Of a stretch of 49,430 nt of DNA, positions 25,322 through 33,139 are shown piece after piece. The position numbers and the translations under genes are program-made. How positions within the stretch are numbered: position 1 is the stretch's first letter; every line of letters begins with the position of its first letter. The notes below the pieces were generated by a model. It did not search any database. It saw only the letters and a program-made list of their open reading frames with translations, and had not been told where the DNA came from. Where the stretch lies: positions 1 through 49,430 of the forward strand of contig JAKSKE010000006.1 of NCBI GenBank assembly GCA_024401895.1, given 5' to 3'. Origin of the DNA: Bacteroidales bacterium (GTDB taxonomy: Bacteria > Bacteroidota > Bacteroidia > Bacteroidales > UBA932).

Positions 25322-27784
25322 ATGGAATCGACATATTTGAAAAGAATAGTTGACAATTGCCTCACCCATCCGCAACGGATTGCCGTTGTGGACAAGGCCG
25401 GCACAAGGGAGACGTCCTACGGCCAGATTCTGGAGCTCGCGCTCAAGACGGTCGCATATCTGGGCGGGCGAGGCATTGCCCCACAGTCGTTCATTACAGT
25501 CAAACTGCCTGCGTGTGCCGAATATATGGCGGTCGAGATTGGAATCTGGCTGTCACGCTGTGTATCCGTGCCTATGGGCGACAAATTCCCCCAGGACAGA
25601 ATAGAGTTCATAACCGGTCACTGTGACAGCCCTCTCACAATAGATGAAAGCATTCTGGCAGAGATAACAGACCATCCGGCGGCAGGCATCTCAGACATAG
25701 CCTACCCGCAGCCCGGCGACGGCGCGCTCCTTATATATACGTCGGGCAGTACCGGAAAGCCAAAGGGCATACTGCACAATCACTCCACTCTCATAGACAA
25801 CAACCCCCGGGTACCGGCAGAAATCGCACATAATGAGCAGACCCGTTTCGGAGCCGCATCGCCGTTCTATTTTGTAACGATTATCGGCAATTTCGACGTT
25901 CTGTACGGCGGAGGAACCGTCCATATACTCAGCGATGAATGCAAAGCCAGCGCAGCGGCCATCGAAACCTACATACGGGAGCACGGAATTACGGTATGCC
26001 ACGTGAGCCCCGCCGTCCTCACGTCTTTCCACAACAGCGGCAAGACCCTTAAGGCCGTGATTACCGGAGGAGAGAAGCTTACCACCCAGCATTCCCAGGA
26101 CGGCTACGTTCTTTACAATATGTTCGGTATGAGCGAAACCGGAGGGGCGGTTATGTCCTACGAGGTTTCCGAAATGTCCGACTCTGCGCCTCTGGGGCGC
26201 GGCATCAACCACAACATTGCCCGCGTGGTAGATGAGAACGGCAATGACGTTCCCCCGGACATCGACGGCGAAATGGTTCTCAAAGGTTCATTCTGCCAGG
26301 GTTATTTCAAGGACCCCGAACGCACCGCAGCCCTTTACCGGGACGGATGGCTGCACACGGGAGATGTCGCACGCATCGACTCCGAAGGCATCATCCACTA
26401 CGTCAACCGCAAGGACTGGATGCTTAAGATAAACGGACAGAGAGTCGAACCCGGAGAAATAGAAATTGCAATCAAGCAGTTCTGCGGCATCACGGGAGCC
26501 GTGGTTCAGGGCGTGGACAACGGTCGCGGCAGCAAATATCTCTGCGGCTATTACACATCTGCCGACGGTTCGCCCGTCGACACCGATAAAATCATCGATT
26601 TCCTCTACGGGAAACTCCCCCGCTATATGGTGCCCCTCAGGTATATGCATCTGGACAAGTTTCCTATCAGCCCCACCGGCAAAATCGACCGCAAGAACCT
26701 TCCTGTGCCCGCCCGCTACCGCAGCGACATAAAGCCGCTATGCACAGAGATGGAAAAGAAGGTTGCAGAAGCATTCTGCAAGGTGCTGGATACCGATATC
26801 GCATACCTGGGAGCCGATTCCAGTTTCTTCGAACTGGGAGGCGATTCCATACAGATTATGCGTCTTTGCGCAGAACTGGGCAAAACTTTTGGCACAGCCG
26901 TGCCGGCCGCAAAAATATATGAGAATCCCACGGTGCACGACATTGCGCTCACTCTTGAAAGCAACTGCGGCGGAGTTCCACTGGACTATGTCTATTCGTC
27001 GCACAGCGACAAGGCGCCGCTCGTTTTCATACACACCGGAAGCACCGGCAGCGAGGCCTACTATGCCCTTGCGAACGACATCAGGGACTGCTGCTCCTTC
27101 TCGGTAATCGAGCAGTACAACATCTATCATCCCAACGACATCCGCGAAGGCATTCCCGCAATTGCAGCCAAGTACATAGAGATCCTCAAACAGCGGCAGC
27201 CGCACGGTCCGTACAATCTGGGCGGCTGGTGTTACGGAGGTATGATCGCCTACGAGATGGCCTGCCAGCTCAAGGAGGCCGGTGAAGATATGGGAAGTCT
27301 GATTCTCATCGACGCCTACATAATGAACAGCGACTACGACAAGCGTCTGGTCATAGCCAATCAAGTGGAGAATGTCAACAGGGAATATTACGAGAACAGT
27401 CCCCTCTTCGCCGAATTCCGCGAACGCGGGATGATCGAAAGAATCATTGCCAACTCGCGTCTGGTAGGACGCAATATGGCCGAATTCGAACCCCGGCCAT
27501 ATACCGGCAGGGTGCATTTCTTCAAGGCCGTCAAGATTGCCGAAGGCCTTGCGGCATCGCAGCGTACATATTTCGCACATATTGTGCGGGAACTGGCCGG
27601 CGGTCTTCAGAAGTTCATTCCATCCCACCAGCTTACCATATATGACGTTGCAGAGGACCACGACGGTATGATGTCCGAAGTCGGGCGCAAGGTCATCAGC
27701 AACCGCATACGCAATATAATGGAGACAGAACTCCTCTATCTGGAGGCAGACCGTCTTTTTGACAAGCAGAAAAACGAACGATGA
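25322..27784 (+). CDS. A-T-TE synthetase with atypical A-domain pocket and Cys thioesterase
   Basis: The 820-aa protein has an adenylation domain (1 to about 470; T-S-G-S-T-G-K-P-K-G near 140-149; S-P-T-G-K-I-D-R-K near 454), a carrier domain with F-E-L-G-G-D-S (Ser509) and a type I thioesterase (about 545-800). The usual Y-G-P-T-E is F-G-M-S-E-T-G-G and Asp235 aligns by eye to Phe, giving a hydrophobic pocket (FVIVIGMGAK). This suggests a carboxylic acid without an alpha-amine, such as a fatty, aryl or 2-keto acid. The thioesterase elbow reads G-G-W-C-Y-G-G, with Cys637 for the usual Ser; the late D-H-D-G supplies the His. It may provide the donor for module 1 of the synthetase, or act alone like fungal A-T-TE furanone/quinone synthetases. 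It lies five bases after the synthetase. Confidence 0.88.
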   Translation: MESTYLKRIVDNCLTHPQRIAVVDKAGTRETSYGQILELALKTVAYLGGRGIAPQSFITVKLPACAEYMAVEIGIWLSRCVSVPMGDKFPQDRIEFITGHCDSPLTIDESILAEITDHPAAGISDIAYPQPGDGALLIYTSGSTGKPKGILHNHSTLIDNNPRVPAEIAHNEQTRFGAASPFYFVTIIGNFDVLYGGGTVHILSDECKASAAAIETYIREHGITVCHVSPAVLTSFHNSGKTLKAVITGGEKLTTQHSQDGYVLYNMFGMSETGGAVMSYEVSEMSDSAPLGRGINHNIARVVDENGNDVPPDIDGEMVLKGSFCQGYFKDPERTAALYRDGWLHTGDVARIDSEGIIHYVNRKDWMLKINGQRVEPGEIEIAIKQFCGITGAVVQGVDNGRGSKYLCGYYTSADGSPVDTDKIIDFLYGKLPRYMVPLRYMHLDKFPISPTGKIDRKNLPVPARYRSDIKPLCTEMEKKVAEAFCKVLDTDIAYLGADSSFFELGGDSIQIMRLCAELGKTFGTAVPAAKIYENPTVHDIALTLESNCGGVPLDYVYSSHSDKAPLVFIHTGSTGSEAYYALANDIRDCCSFSVIEQYNIYHPNDIREGIPAIAAKYIEILKQRQPHGPYNLGGWCYGGMIAYEMACQLKEAGEDMGSLILIDAYIMNSDYDKRLVIANQVENVNREYYENSPLFAEFRERGMIERIIANSRLVGRNMAEFEPRPYTGRVHFFKAVKIAEGLAASQRTYFAHIVRELAGGLQKFIPSHQLTIYDVAEDHDGMMSEVGRKVISNRIRNIMETELLYLEADRLFDKQKNER

Positions 27785-28863
27785 GAAGAGTATTATCAGT
27801 TATACTGTTCCTGACGGTTCTGTTCACCACAGGATGTAAAGACACTACAGACCTGACGAGTCTGCCACGTGGCGAAGTATCTTCCGAATGGGCGGCAGCA
27901 GCAGAAAGTTTTTACAATGAGGCGATATCCGTCACCGCCCCCGACAGGGCGCAGCCGTACAGCATCATGGCAGTGGAGCACGGCAATGTCGTATTTGAGC
28001 AATGGTTCGATGGAAAGATGCCCGATAGCAAAAACGATGTTTTTTCCGTAAGCAAGACCGTCCTTGCACTGGCAGTGGGATTTGCCGTGGAGGAAGGACT
28101 GTTCAGTGTAGAGGACAGGGTGATAGACTATTTTCCGGAACAACTGCCGGAACACGTCTCAGACACACTCTCCGCAATGAAAATACGCCATCTTCTGACC
28201 ATGACATGCGGTCTTGAGGAAACTCCAAAGCTTCTTTCCGTCTTCAAAACCGATTCAGATGCAGACTTCGACTGGATAAGTGAATTCTTCGCATCCAATC
28301 AGACCGCTATGCCGGGCACAAAGTTCTACTACAATTTCTTCTCTTCGTACATAGTGGCCGCAATTCTGGAGAAGACATCCGGCACAAGCGTTATGGATTA
28401 CATTACCCCGAGACTGTTGGAGCCGCTGCATATCACCGACATGGAATGGCAGAAAAGTCCGGCAGGAATATGCGTTGGAGGCTGGGGCATGTCACTCTGC
28501 ACTGAAGACGTTGCCAAACTGGGACAGTTTCTGCTTCAGCATGGAAAATGGAACGGAAACCAGTTGCTCCCGGCTGAATGGGTTGGCACAATGACATCCA
28601 AACTTGTCGAATCCAGTCCGTTACAGGCATTCACCAAGTCTTCCGATCCTGCTGTGCTGAACGATCCCTCCAATGACCATTCACAGGGCTACGGCTACTA
28701 CGTATGGCAGGGAAAGTCAGGCACCTACCGTATGGAAGGCATGTTAGGCAATTATGCATTCGTGAATCCGGAAAAGGAAACAGTCCTCGTTTTCACCAGC
28801 AACTCCAATATGGATCAGCGGTACATCGACCTAATCTGGAAACATTTCGCACACCTATTTTAA
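27781..28863 (+). CDS. Beta-lactamase-fold serine hydrolase, lipoprotein
   Basis: The protein is 360 aa. A lipoprotein signal ends with T-T-G-C at residue 19, so it is anchored on the periplasmic side. The class C beta-lactamase/PBP-like fold shows S-V-S-K (Ser89 nucleophile, Lys92), F-Y-Y-N (Tyr183-x-Asn185) and a late M-E-G-M-L-G-N where the third motif (KTG or HxG) normally lies. It overlaps the A-T-TE gene by ATGA, tying it to the biosynthetic operon. Hydrolases of this fold in other synthetase clusters remove a pro-drug peptide or acyl group during export (ClbP-like), but those have C-terminal membrane helices and this one has none. Esterase, D-amino-peptidase or self-protection are alternatives. 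A role in making the product is inference. Confidence 0.85.
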   Translation: MRRVLSVILFLTVLFTTGCKDTTDLTSLPRGEVSSEWAAAAESFYNEAISVTAPDRAQPYSIMAVEHGNVVFEQWFDGKMPDSKNDVFSVSKTVLALAVGFAVEEGLFSVEDRVIDYFPEQLPEHVSDTLSAMKIRHLLTMTCGLEETPKLLSVFKTDSDADFDWISEFFASNQTAMPGTKFYYNFFSSYIVAAILEKTSGTSVMDYITPRLLEPLHITDMEWQKSPAGICVGGWGMSLCTEDVAKLGQFLLQHGKWNGNQLLPAEWVGTMTSKLVESSPLQAFTKSSDPAVLNDPSNDHSQGYGYYVWQGKSGTYRMEGMLGNYAFVNPEKETVLVFTSNSNMDQRYIDLIWKHFAHLF

Positions 28864-28875
28864 AGTCAGACATTT

Positions 28876-30138
28876 ATGACAAATTTTTTCTGTGACACAC
28901 TGGACTACTACTGCTTGAACGAGCATATCTCGAAGTCTTTCCGCTACATAGTCCATATGAAAGACGAGGTGGACGGAAGAGTGCTGCAAGATGCACTTGA
29001 CGTGACAATGACGCGCTACCCCTATCTGAAGAAACGCATAGTGGCCGACGAAAGGGGCTATTACCTTGAAGACAACGACCTGCCCCTGGTTGTAAAGGAA
29101 TCGGACAAGCCGATGACACTGTGCGGAAAGGAGTCCAACTACCATCTTTTCGCACTTACATATTTCGGGAAGGATATCTTTTTCAATAATGTCCACGCAA
29201 TATTCGACGGACGCGGACGCGGGCCTGTGCTTCATACTCTGATGTACTATTACTGCAAGCTGCGCTACAACGAAGAAATCGATATGCCCGGAGTTTATCT
29301 TGCAGGTTCCGAGATTGACCCGGCCGAGTATTTCGACCCTTTCACCGCGCCGATTCCGCAGTCGTGCGGGCTGCTTCCTCCGCCGGAAATCCCCTCAAAG
29401 GCACTGCGTCTCGAGGAGCAGGGCCTGGTCGTGCGCTCACGGCAGTACCTGCACTATATCCGCATAAATGAAAAACAGCTTATGTCCCTGTGCAAGAGCA
29501 GCGACGGCACGCCGAACACCATACTCTCGCTCCTGATGAGCCACGCCATAGACAAATTGCACCCTCAGGCATCCGAGCCCATCATAGGTCAGGTCTATTG
29601 CGACTACCGCAGTGTTGTGGGGGCCGAAAAGTCACACCACAATATGGTGACGACCCTGCCTCTTGTATATGAACGCTCTATGCGGGATATGACGCTGGAT
29701 CAGCAGAATACGGCAATGCGAGGAAACATTCTATATCTGTCCGACCCCGAAGTGCTCCTGAACACAGTTGCCGGAATAAAGGCTGCCTGCGAGGCGGTCA
29801 ATTCCCTTCCTGCCCTGCAGGACAAGTTCAATGCGGTCGGGCAGGGAATGCAGGCATTTTTCAACCAGACGACATTTGCCATAAGCTATTCGGGGAAAAA
29901 ATCTTTCGGAACCTGTGACAAACATATAGAAGCACTGTTCCCCGCAGGAGAACCCATCGGGATTGGAATCCTGATGGAAGTCACCGCCGCCGACGGATGG
30001 TTCTATGTGGTCTTTATGCAGGACTGGAGGGAGGACATATATTTCAATGCATTCCTCAAGGAAATCGTGTCTCTGGGCCTCGATTTCGACCTACTTTACA
30101 GTTCCGAAGCCAAAGCCCCGTCATTCTCGCTGGAATAG
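28876..30138 (+). CDS. Stand-alone condensation-like acyltransferase
   Basis: The 420-aa protein has the size and fold pattern of the chloramphenicol-acetyltransferase/condensation superfamily. The active-site motif is V-H-A-I-F-D-G (His107, Asp111, Gly112), so the catalytic second His of HHxxxDG and the Asp-Gly are kept while the first His is Val. The late D-x-x-x stretch (F-M-Q-D-W near residue 382) fits the second superfamily region. It shows similarity in style to alcohol acetyltransferase and PapA-type enzymes. Located 12 bases after the hydrolase and last in the operon, it could acylate the peptide product or join the A-T-TE-bound acid to it. No substrate can be read from the sequence. 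Confidence 0.8.
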   Translation: MTNFFCDTLDYYCLNEHISKSFRYIVHMKDEVDGRVLQDALDVTMTRYPYLKKRIVADERGYYLEDNDLPLVVKESDKPMTLCGKESNYHLFALTYFGKDIFFNNVHAIFDGRGRGPVLHTLMYYYCKLRYNEEIDMPGVYLAGSEIDPAEYFDPFTAPIPQSCGLLPPPEIPSKALRLEEQGLVVRSRQYLHYIRINEKQLMSLCKSSDGTPNTILSLLMSHAIDKLHPQASEPIIGQVYCDYRSVVGAEKSHHNMVTTLPLVYERSMRDMTLDQQNTAMRGNILYLSDPEVLLNTVAGIKAACEAVNSLPALQDKFNAVGQGMQAFFNQTTFAISYSGKKSFGTCDKHIEALFPAGEPIGIGILMEVTAADGWFYVVFMQDWREDIYFNAFLKEIVSLGLDFDLLYSSEAKAPSFSLE

Positions 30139-30194
30139 CGCATCCGTCCTGAAGAAGTTTTCGGCAGCAGGGGAAGGCCAAAGATGCGTTTTTT
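30139..30194 (+). terminator. Possible intrinsic terminator of the large operon
   Basis: Directly after the stop codon, CGCATC (30139-30144) can pair with GATGCG (30183-30188), followed by six T (30189-30194). The 38-base loop can form an inner CCTG/CAGG stem. The large loop makes this weak, but nothing better is present and the next gene (tmRNA) faces the other way. Confidence 0.35.
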
Positions 30195-30195
30195 G

Positions 30196-30592
30196 TGGAG
30201 ATGGGCGGAGTCGAACCGCCGTCCAAACATCCAGCCAGGCAGCTTTCTACACGCTTATCCGGCCTTTGGTTGTAGGATAGGGAATGCCGGCAGGCGGGCT
30301 GATCCCGGTCTTATCCTCTGAATCTTGGCGGGGCTTAGAGGAGTCTTCCCCGTGCATCCGGTCTGAATGATACCCCGGTTGCCAGAAAGGACCGGCCTGA
30401 ATTCCGGCGGGATATTCGTCAGCGTGCGCAGCCTTGGCGCTTCTGATTGATGCTGTGTCTTCTAAAGACTAGCAAGCGAATGAGTAGTTGTAATTGCCAA
30501 CTGAATTGTTGAGAACTGAGATTAACGGGCAAGCCCTCTACGCCCGGCGTGCTTACTGTTGGGAGCAATGCTGTCAAAACCAGAACATCCCC
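30196..30592 (-). ncRNA. ssrA: tmRNA (ssrA)
   Basis: Read on the minus strand, the 5' end G-G-G-G-A-T-G (30592 downward) pairs with C-A-T-C-T-C-C before the 3' end (one G-U) to form the acceptor stem. The T arm G-G-C-G-G-TTCGACT-C-C-G-C-C ends the RNA, and the D-loop-like TTTTGACAGCAT follows the 5' strand. CCA is not encoded. The reading frame from GGC near 30518 gives the tag G-N-Y-N-Y-S-F-A-C followed by TAG. This has the same length as the GENNYALAA-type tags of other Bacteroidota and matches them at G1, N4, Y5 and A8. tmRNA rescues stalled ribosomes and marks the nascent peptide for proteolysis. Confidence 0.93.
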
Positions 30593-30626
30593 AAAGTATA
30601 TGTAGATGCCTCACGGCACCGGAGTG

Positions 30627-30634
30627 CAAATTTA
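30627..30634 (-). promoter_or_regulatory. -7 box for tmRNA
   Basis: On the minus strand the bases read TAAATTTG, an exact TAnnTTTG match. It lies 35 bases before the mature tmRNA 5' end, leaving a short precursor that RNase P would trim. Confidence 0.5.
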
Positions 30635-30655
30635 CAATAAATCGGCAAATATGAT

Positions 30656-30663
30656 TAAATTTG
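30656..30663 (+). promoter_or_regulatory. -7 box for the YfhO-family gene
   Basis: TAAATTTG lies 20 bases before the ATG at 30683, back to back with the tmRNA box and separated from it by 21 bases. Confidence 0.5.
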
Positions 30664-30682
30664 TCGTAAAATATTAAAAGAT

Positions 30683-33139
30683 ATGAATTTCAAGGATATT
30701 GTCCGGAAATACGGAGCCTATGCGGCAGCGGTGGCGATTTTTGTGCTTGCGGCCGTAATCTACTGCTCCCCCGCCCTTTCCGGAAAAATAGTTTATGCCG
30801 GAGACGTACAGAATTATATAGGTGTTTCCCACGAGTCCTGGCAGTATCTCGAAGAAACCGGAGAGCAGACTTTCTGGAACAGCGCAGTTTTCAGCGGAAT
30901 GCCGAACTACCAGATAGGCGGAGGCAGATATGAAGCGGAAAACCTGCTGAAACCGTTCACCAACGGGCTGAATCACAGAGACAACCCAATAAGGATTCTG
31001 CTGTTGTACCTGCTGTGCTTCTACATTATGATGCGATGCTTCGGAGTTGACAAATGGGTCAGCATAGCCGGCGCCTTTGCCGTAACGTTGTCGTCGTATT
31101 TCCTGGTCATAATCCCGGCCGGCCATATGACAAAGATAAGCAGCATCGCCTACTATGCCGTAGTACTGGGCGCATTCAACCTCATAATGCGCAAGAAGTA
31201 TATCCCCGGAATAATCCTTGCCTCCATTTTTGCAACACTGGCATTCAAGCCGCATCCCCAGATGTTCTACTATTTCACGATGCTTCTGGGAGTACTCTGG
31301 ATTGCCCAGGGCATTGTTCACATAAAGGAAAAGAGATACAAGGACTTCGGGCTGGCAACAGCGGCGCTGGCATTCTCATTCGTCCTTGCAATAGGGTGTA
31401 ACAGCGCCAACCTCTTCGCCAACGCCGAATATGCAAAGGAAACAATCCGCGGCGGCCATTCCGACATCATTGCCCAGGACGGCCCGCAAAATGCGGATCA
31501 GAACGAAGGTCTGGACATTGAATACGCCACACAGTGGAGTTACGGCATAGACGAAACCCTGAGCCTGCTTATTCCCGGATTCAAGGGTGGCGCAAACTCG
31601 GTGGACGTCGGCACCAATTCTGTGCTGTACAAAGAACTCTCGGCCCACGGAGTGGGCGCCGCAACCGCTAAGGATTTCTGCACGAATGCTCCTATGTATT
31701 GGGGCGACCAGCCATTCACTGCCGGCAACGTCTATGCAGGGGCAATCATAGTATTCCTGTTCTGTCTTGGACTGTGCATTGTGAAAGGCCCTTACAAGTG
31801 GGGGCTGCTGGCCGCCACTCTATTCTCCATAATGCTGGCCTGGGGGCACAACTTCCTTCCGCTTACCGAACTGTTCTTCAAATACTTCCCCAAATACAGC
31901 ATGTTCCGCGCGGTGTCGTCCATCCTGGTTGTAGCCGAAGTGGCGATGCCCCTGCTCGGATTCCTTGCGCTTAAAGAAATATTCGACGGAAAAGTTGAAA
32001 AAACGGTTCTTCTTAAGAAAATAAATCTTTCGGCCGGAATTACCGCCGGAATCTGTATGTTCTTCGCCCTGATGGGAGGAGCTCTTTTCAGCTTCACCTC
32101 TGTTACCGACAGTTTTGCCGCATCCCTCCCCGACTGGGCCTACGATGCAATCTGCGCGCAGCGCGAATCTATTCTTCGCAAAGACAGCCTGCGCTCGGGC
32201 CTGTTCATCGTTGCCTCGGCTCTGGTTCTGCGCCTTTTCATAAAGGGCAAAATGAACAAAGGATGGTTTGCGGCGGCGCTCACAGCTCTCATAATCCTCG
32301 ATATGTGGCCGGTGGACAAGCGCTATTTCAACGACAGCCATTTCATTTCCCCCAGGCAGAACAAGCAGAGTTTCGAGATGACAGACTACGAACGCGAGAT
32401 TCTGCAGGACAAATCGAATTTTAGGGTTATGAACCTGACTACCAACACTTTCAATGACGCGCGCACATCCTACTACCTCAAATCTGTCGGAGGATACTGC
32501 GCCGTCAAGCTCCGCAGGTACAACGACCTCATTGAGCAGCACCTTTCCAAGATGCATCTGCCGGTGATTGGAATGCTCAATGCCAAGTATCTGATAATTC
32601 CGGGAGAAGGCGGACAGACCGAATTTCAGGAAAACCCCTATACGCTGGGGAATGCCTGGTTCGTGGACAAGCTCCACGTCGTGGACAATGCCAACGAAGA
32701 ATCCGATGCGCTTATGAAGATCAACCTTACCCACGAGGCGGTGGTCGACCGCAGTTTCGAGGCCTGCCTCCCCGCATACTCCCCCACAATCCCCAATGAT
32801 GCCGACATTACCCAAACCCTTGCCACCCCCAAGGATTTGGAGTACAGCTTCACAAGTCCCGCCCCGGCAACCGTCGTATTTTCTGAAATCTACTATCCTT
32901 ACGGATGGAAGGCCACCCTGGACGGAGAACCGACCGAGCACTACCGCGCCAATTACCTTCTGCGCGCAATGAACGTTCCCGCCGGGCAGCACACCATCCA
33001 CTTTACCTTCGACCCCGACAGCGTCCGCAAAGGAAATACACTGGCAATGATATGCATAATAATTATGTATCTGATTACTGCTGCGGGAATCGTTTACGGC
33101 ATCTGCAACACTGTACGCAAACGCAAAAAAGAAATATGA
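30683..33139 (+). CDS. YfhO-family multi-spanning membrane protein
   Basis: The 818-aa protein has about 12-14 membrane helices through residue 540, a large extracytoplasmic C-terminal domain (about 545-785) and a last helix before a basic tail ending K-R-K-K-E-I. The opening part (Y-C-S-P-A-L-S-G-K-I-V-Y-A-G-D-V-Q near 28-44, then W-N-S-A-V-F-S-G-M-P-N-Y) is typical of the large YfhO proteins of Bacteroidota. In Firmicutes YfhO helps glycosylate lipoteichoic acid with lipid-linked sugars; in Bacteroidota the role is unproven. It overlaps the next glycosyltransferase by ATGA (33136-33139), suggesting work in the same surface-glycan pathway. Confidence 0.85.
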   Translation: MNFKDIVRKYGAYAAAVAIFVLAAVIYCSPALSGKIVYAGDVQNYIGVSHESWQYLEETGEQTFWNSAVFSGMPNYQIGGGRYEAENLLKPFTNGLNHRDNPIRILLLYLLCFYIMMRCFGVDKWVSIAGAFAVTLSSYFLVIIPAGHMTKISSIAYYAVVLGAFNLIMRKKYIPGIILASIFATLAFKPHPQMFYYFTMLLGVLWIAQGIVHIKEKRYKDFGLATAALAFSFVLAIGCNSANLFANAEYAKETIRGGHSDIIAQDGPQNADQNEGLDIEYATQWSYGIDETLSLLIPGFKGGANSVDVGTNSVLYKELSAHGVGAATAKDFCTNAPMYWGDQPFTAGNVYAGAIIVFLFCLGLCIVKGPYKWGLLAATLFSIMLAWGHNFLPLTELFFKYFPKYSMFRAVSSILVVAEVAMPLLGFLALKEIFDGKVEKTVLLKKINLSAGITAGICMFFALMGGALFSFTSVTDSFAASLPDWAYDAICAQRESILRKDSLRSGLFIVASALVLRLFIKGKMNKGWFAAALTALIILDMWPVDKRYFNDSHFISPRQNKQSFEMTDYEREILQDKSNFRVMNLTTNTFNDARTSYYLKSVGGYCAVKLRRYNDLIEQHLSKMHLPVIGMLNAKYLIIPGEGGQTEFQENPYTLGNAWFVDKLHVVDNANEESDALMKINLTHEAVVDRSFEACLPAYSPTIPNDADITQTLATPKDLEYSFTSPAPATVVFSEIYYPYGWKATLDGEPTEHYRANYLLRAMNVPAGQHTIHFTFDPDSVRKGNTLAMICIIIMYLITAAGIVYGICNTVRKRKKEI

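Noticed and set aside
32905..33135. Open extension of the GT2 gene into yfhO
   Set aside because: Out-of-frame shadow of YfhO; the conserved GT2 start follows the ATG at 33136.
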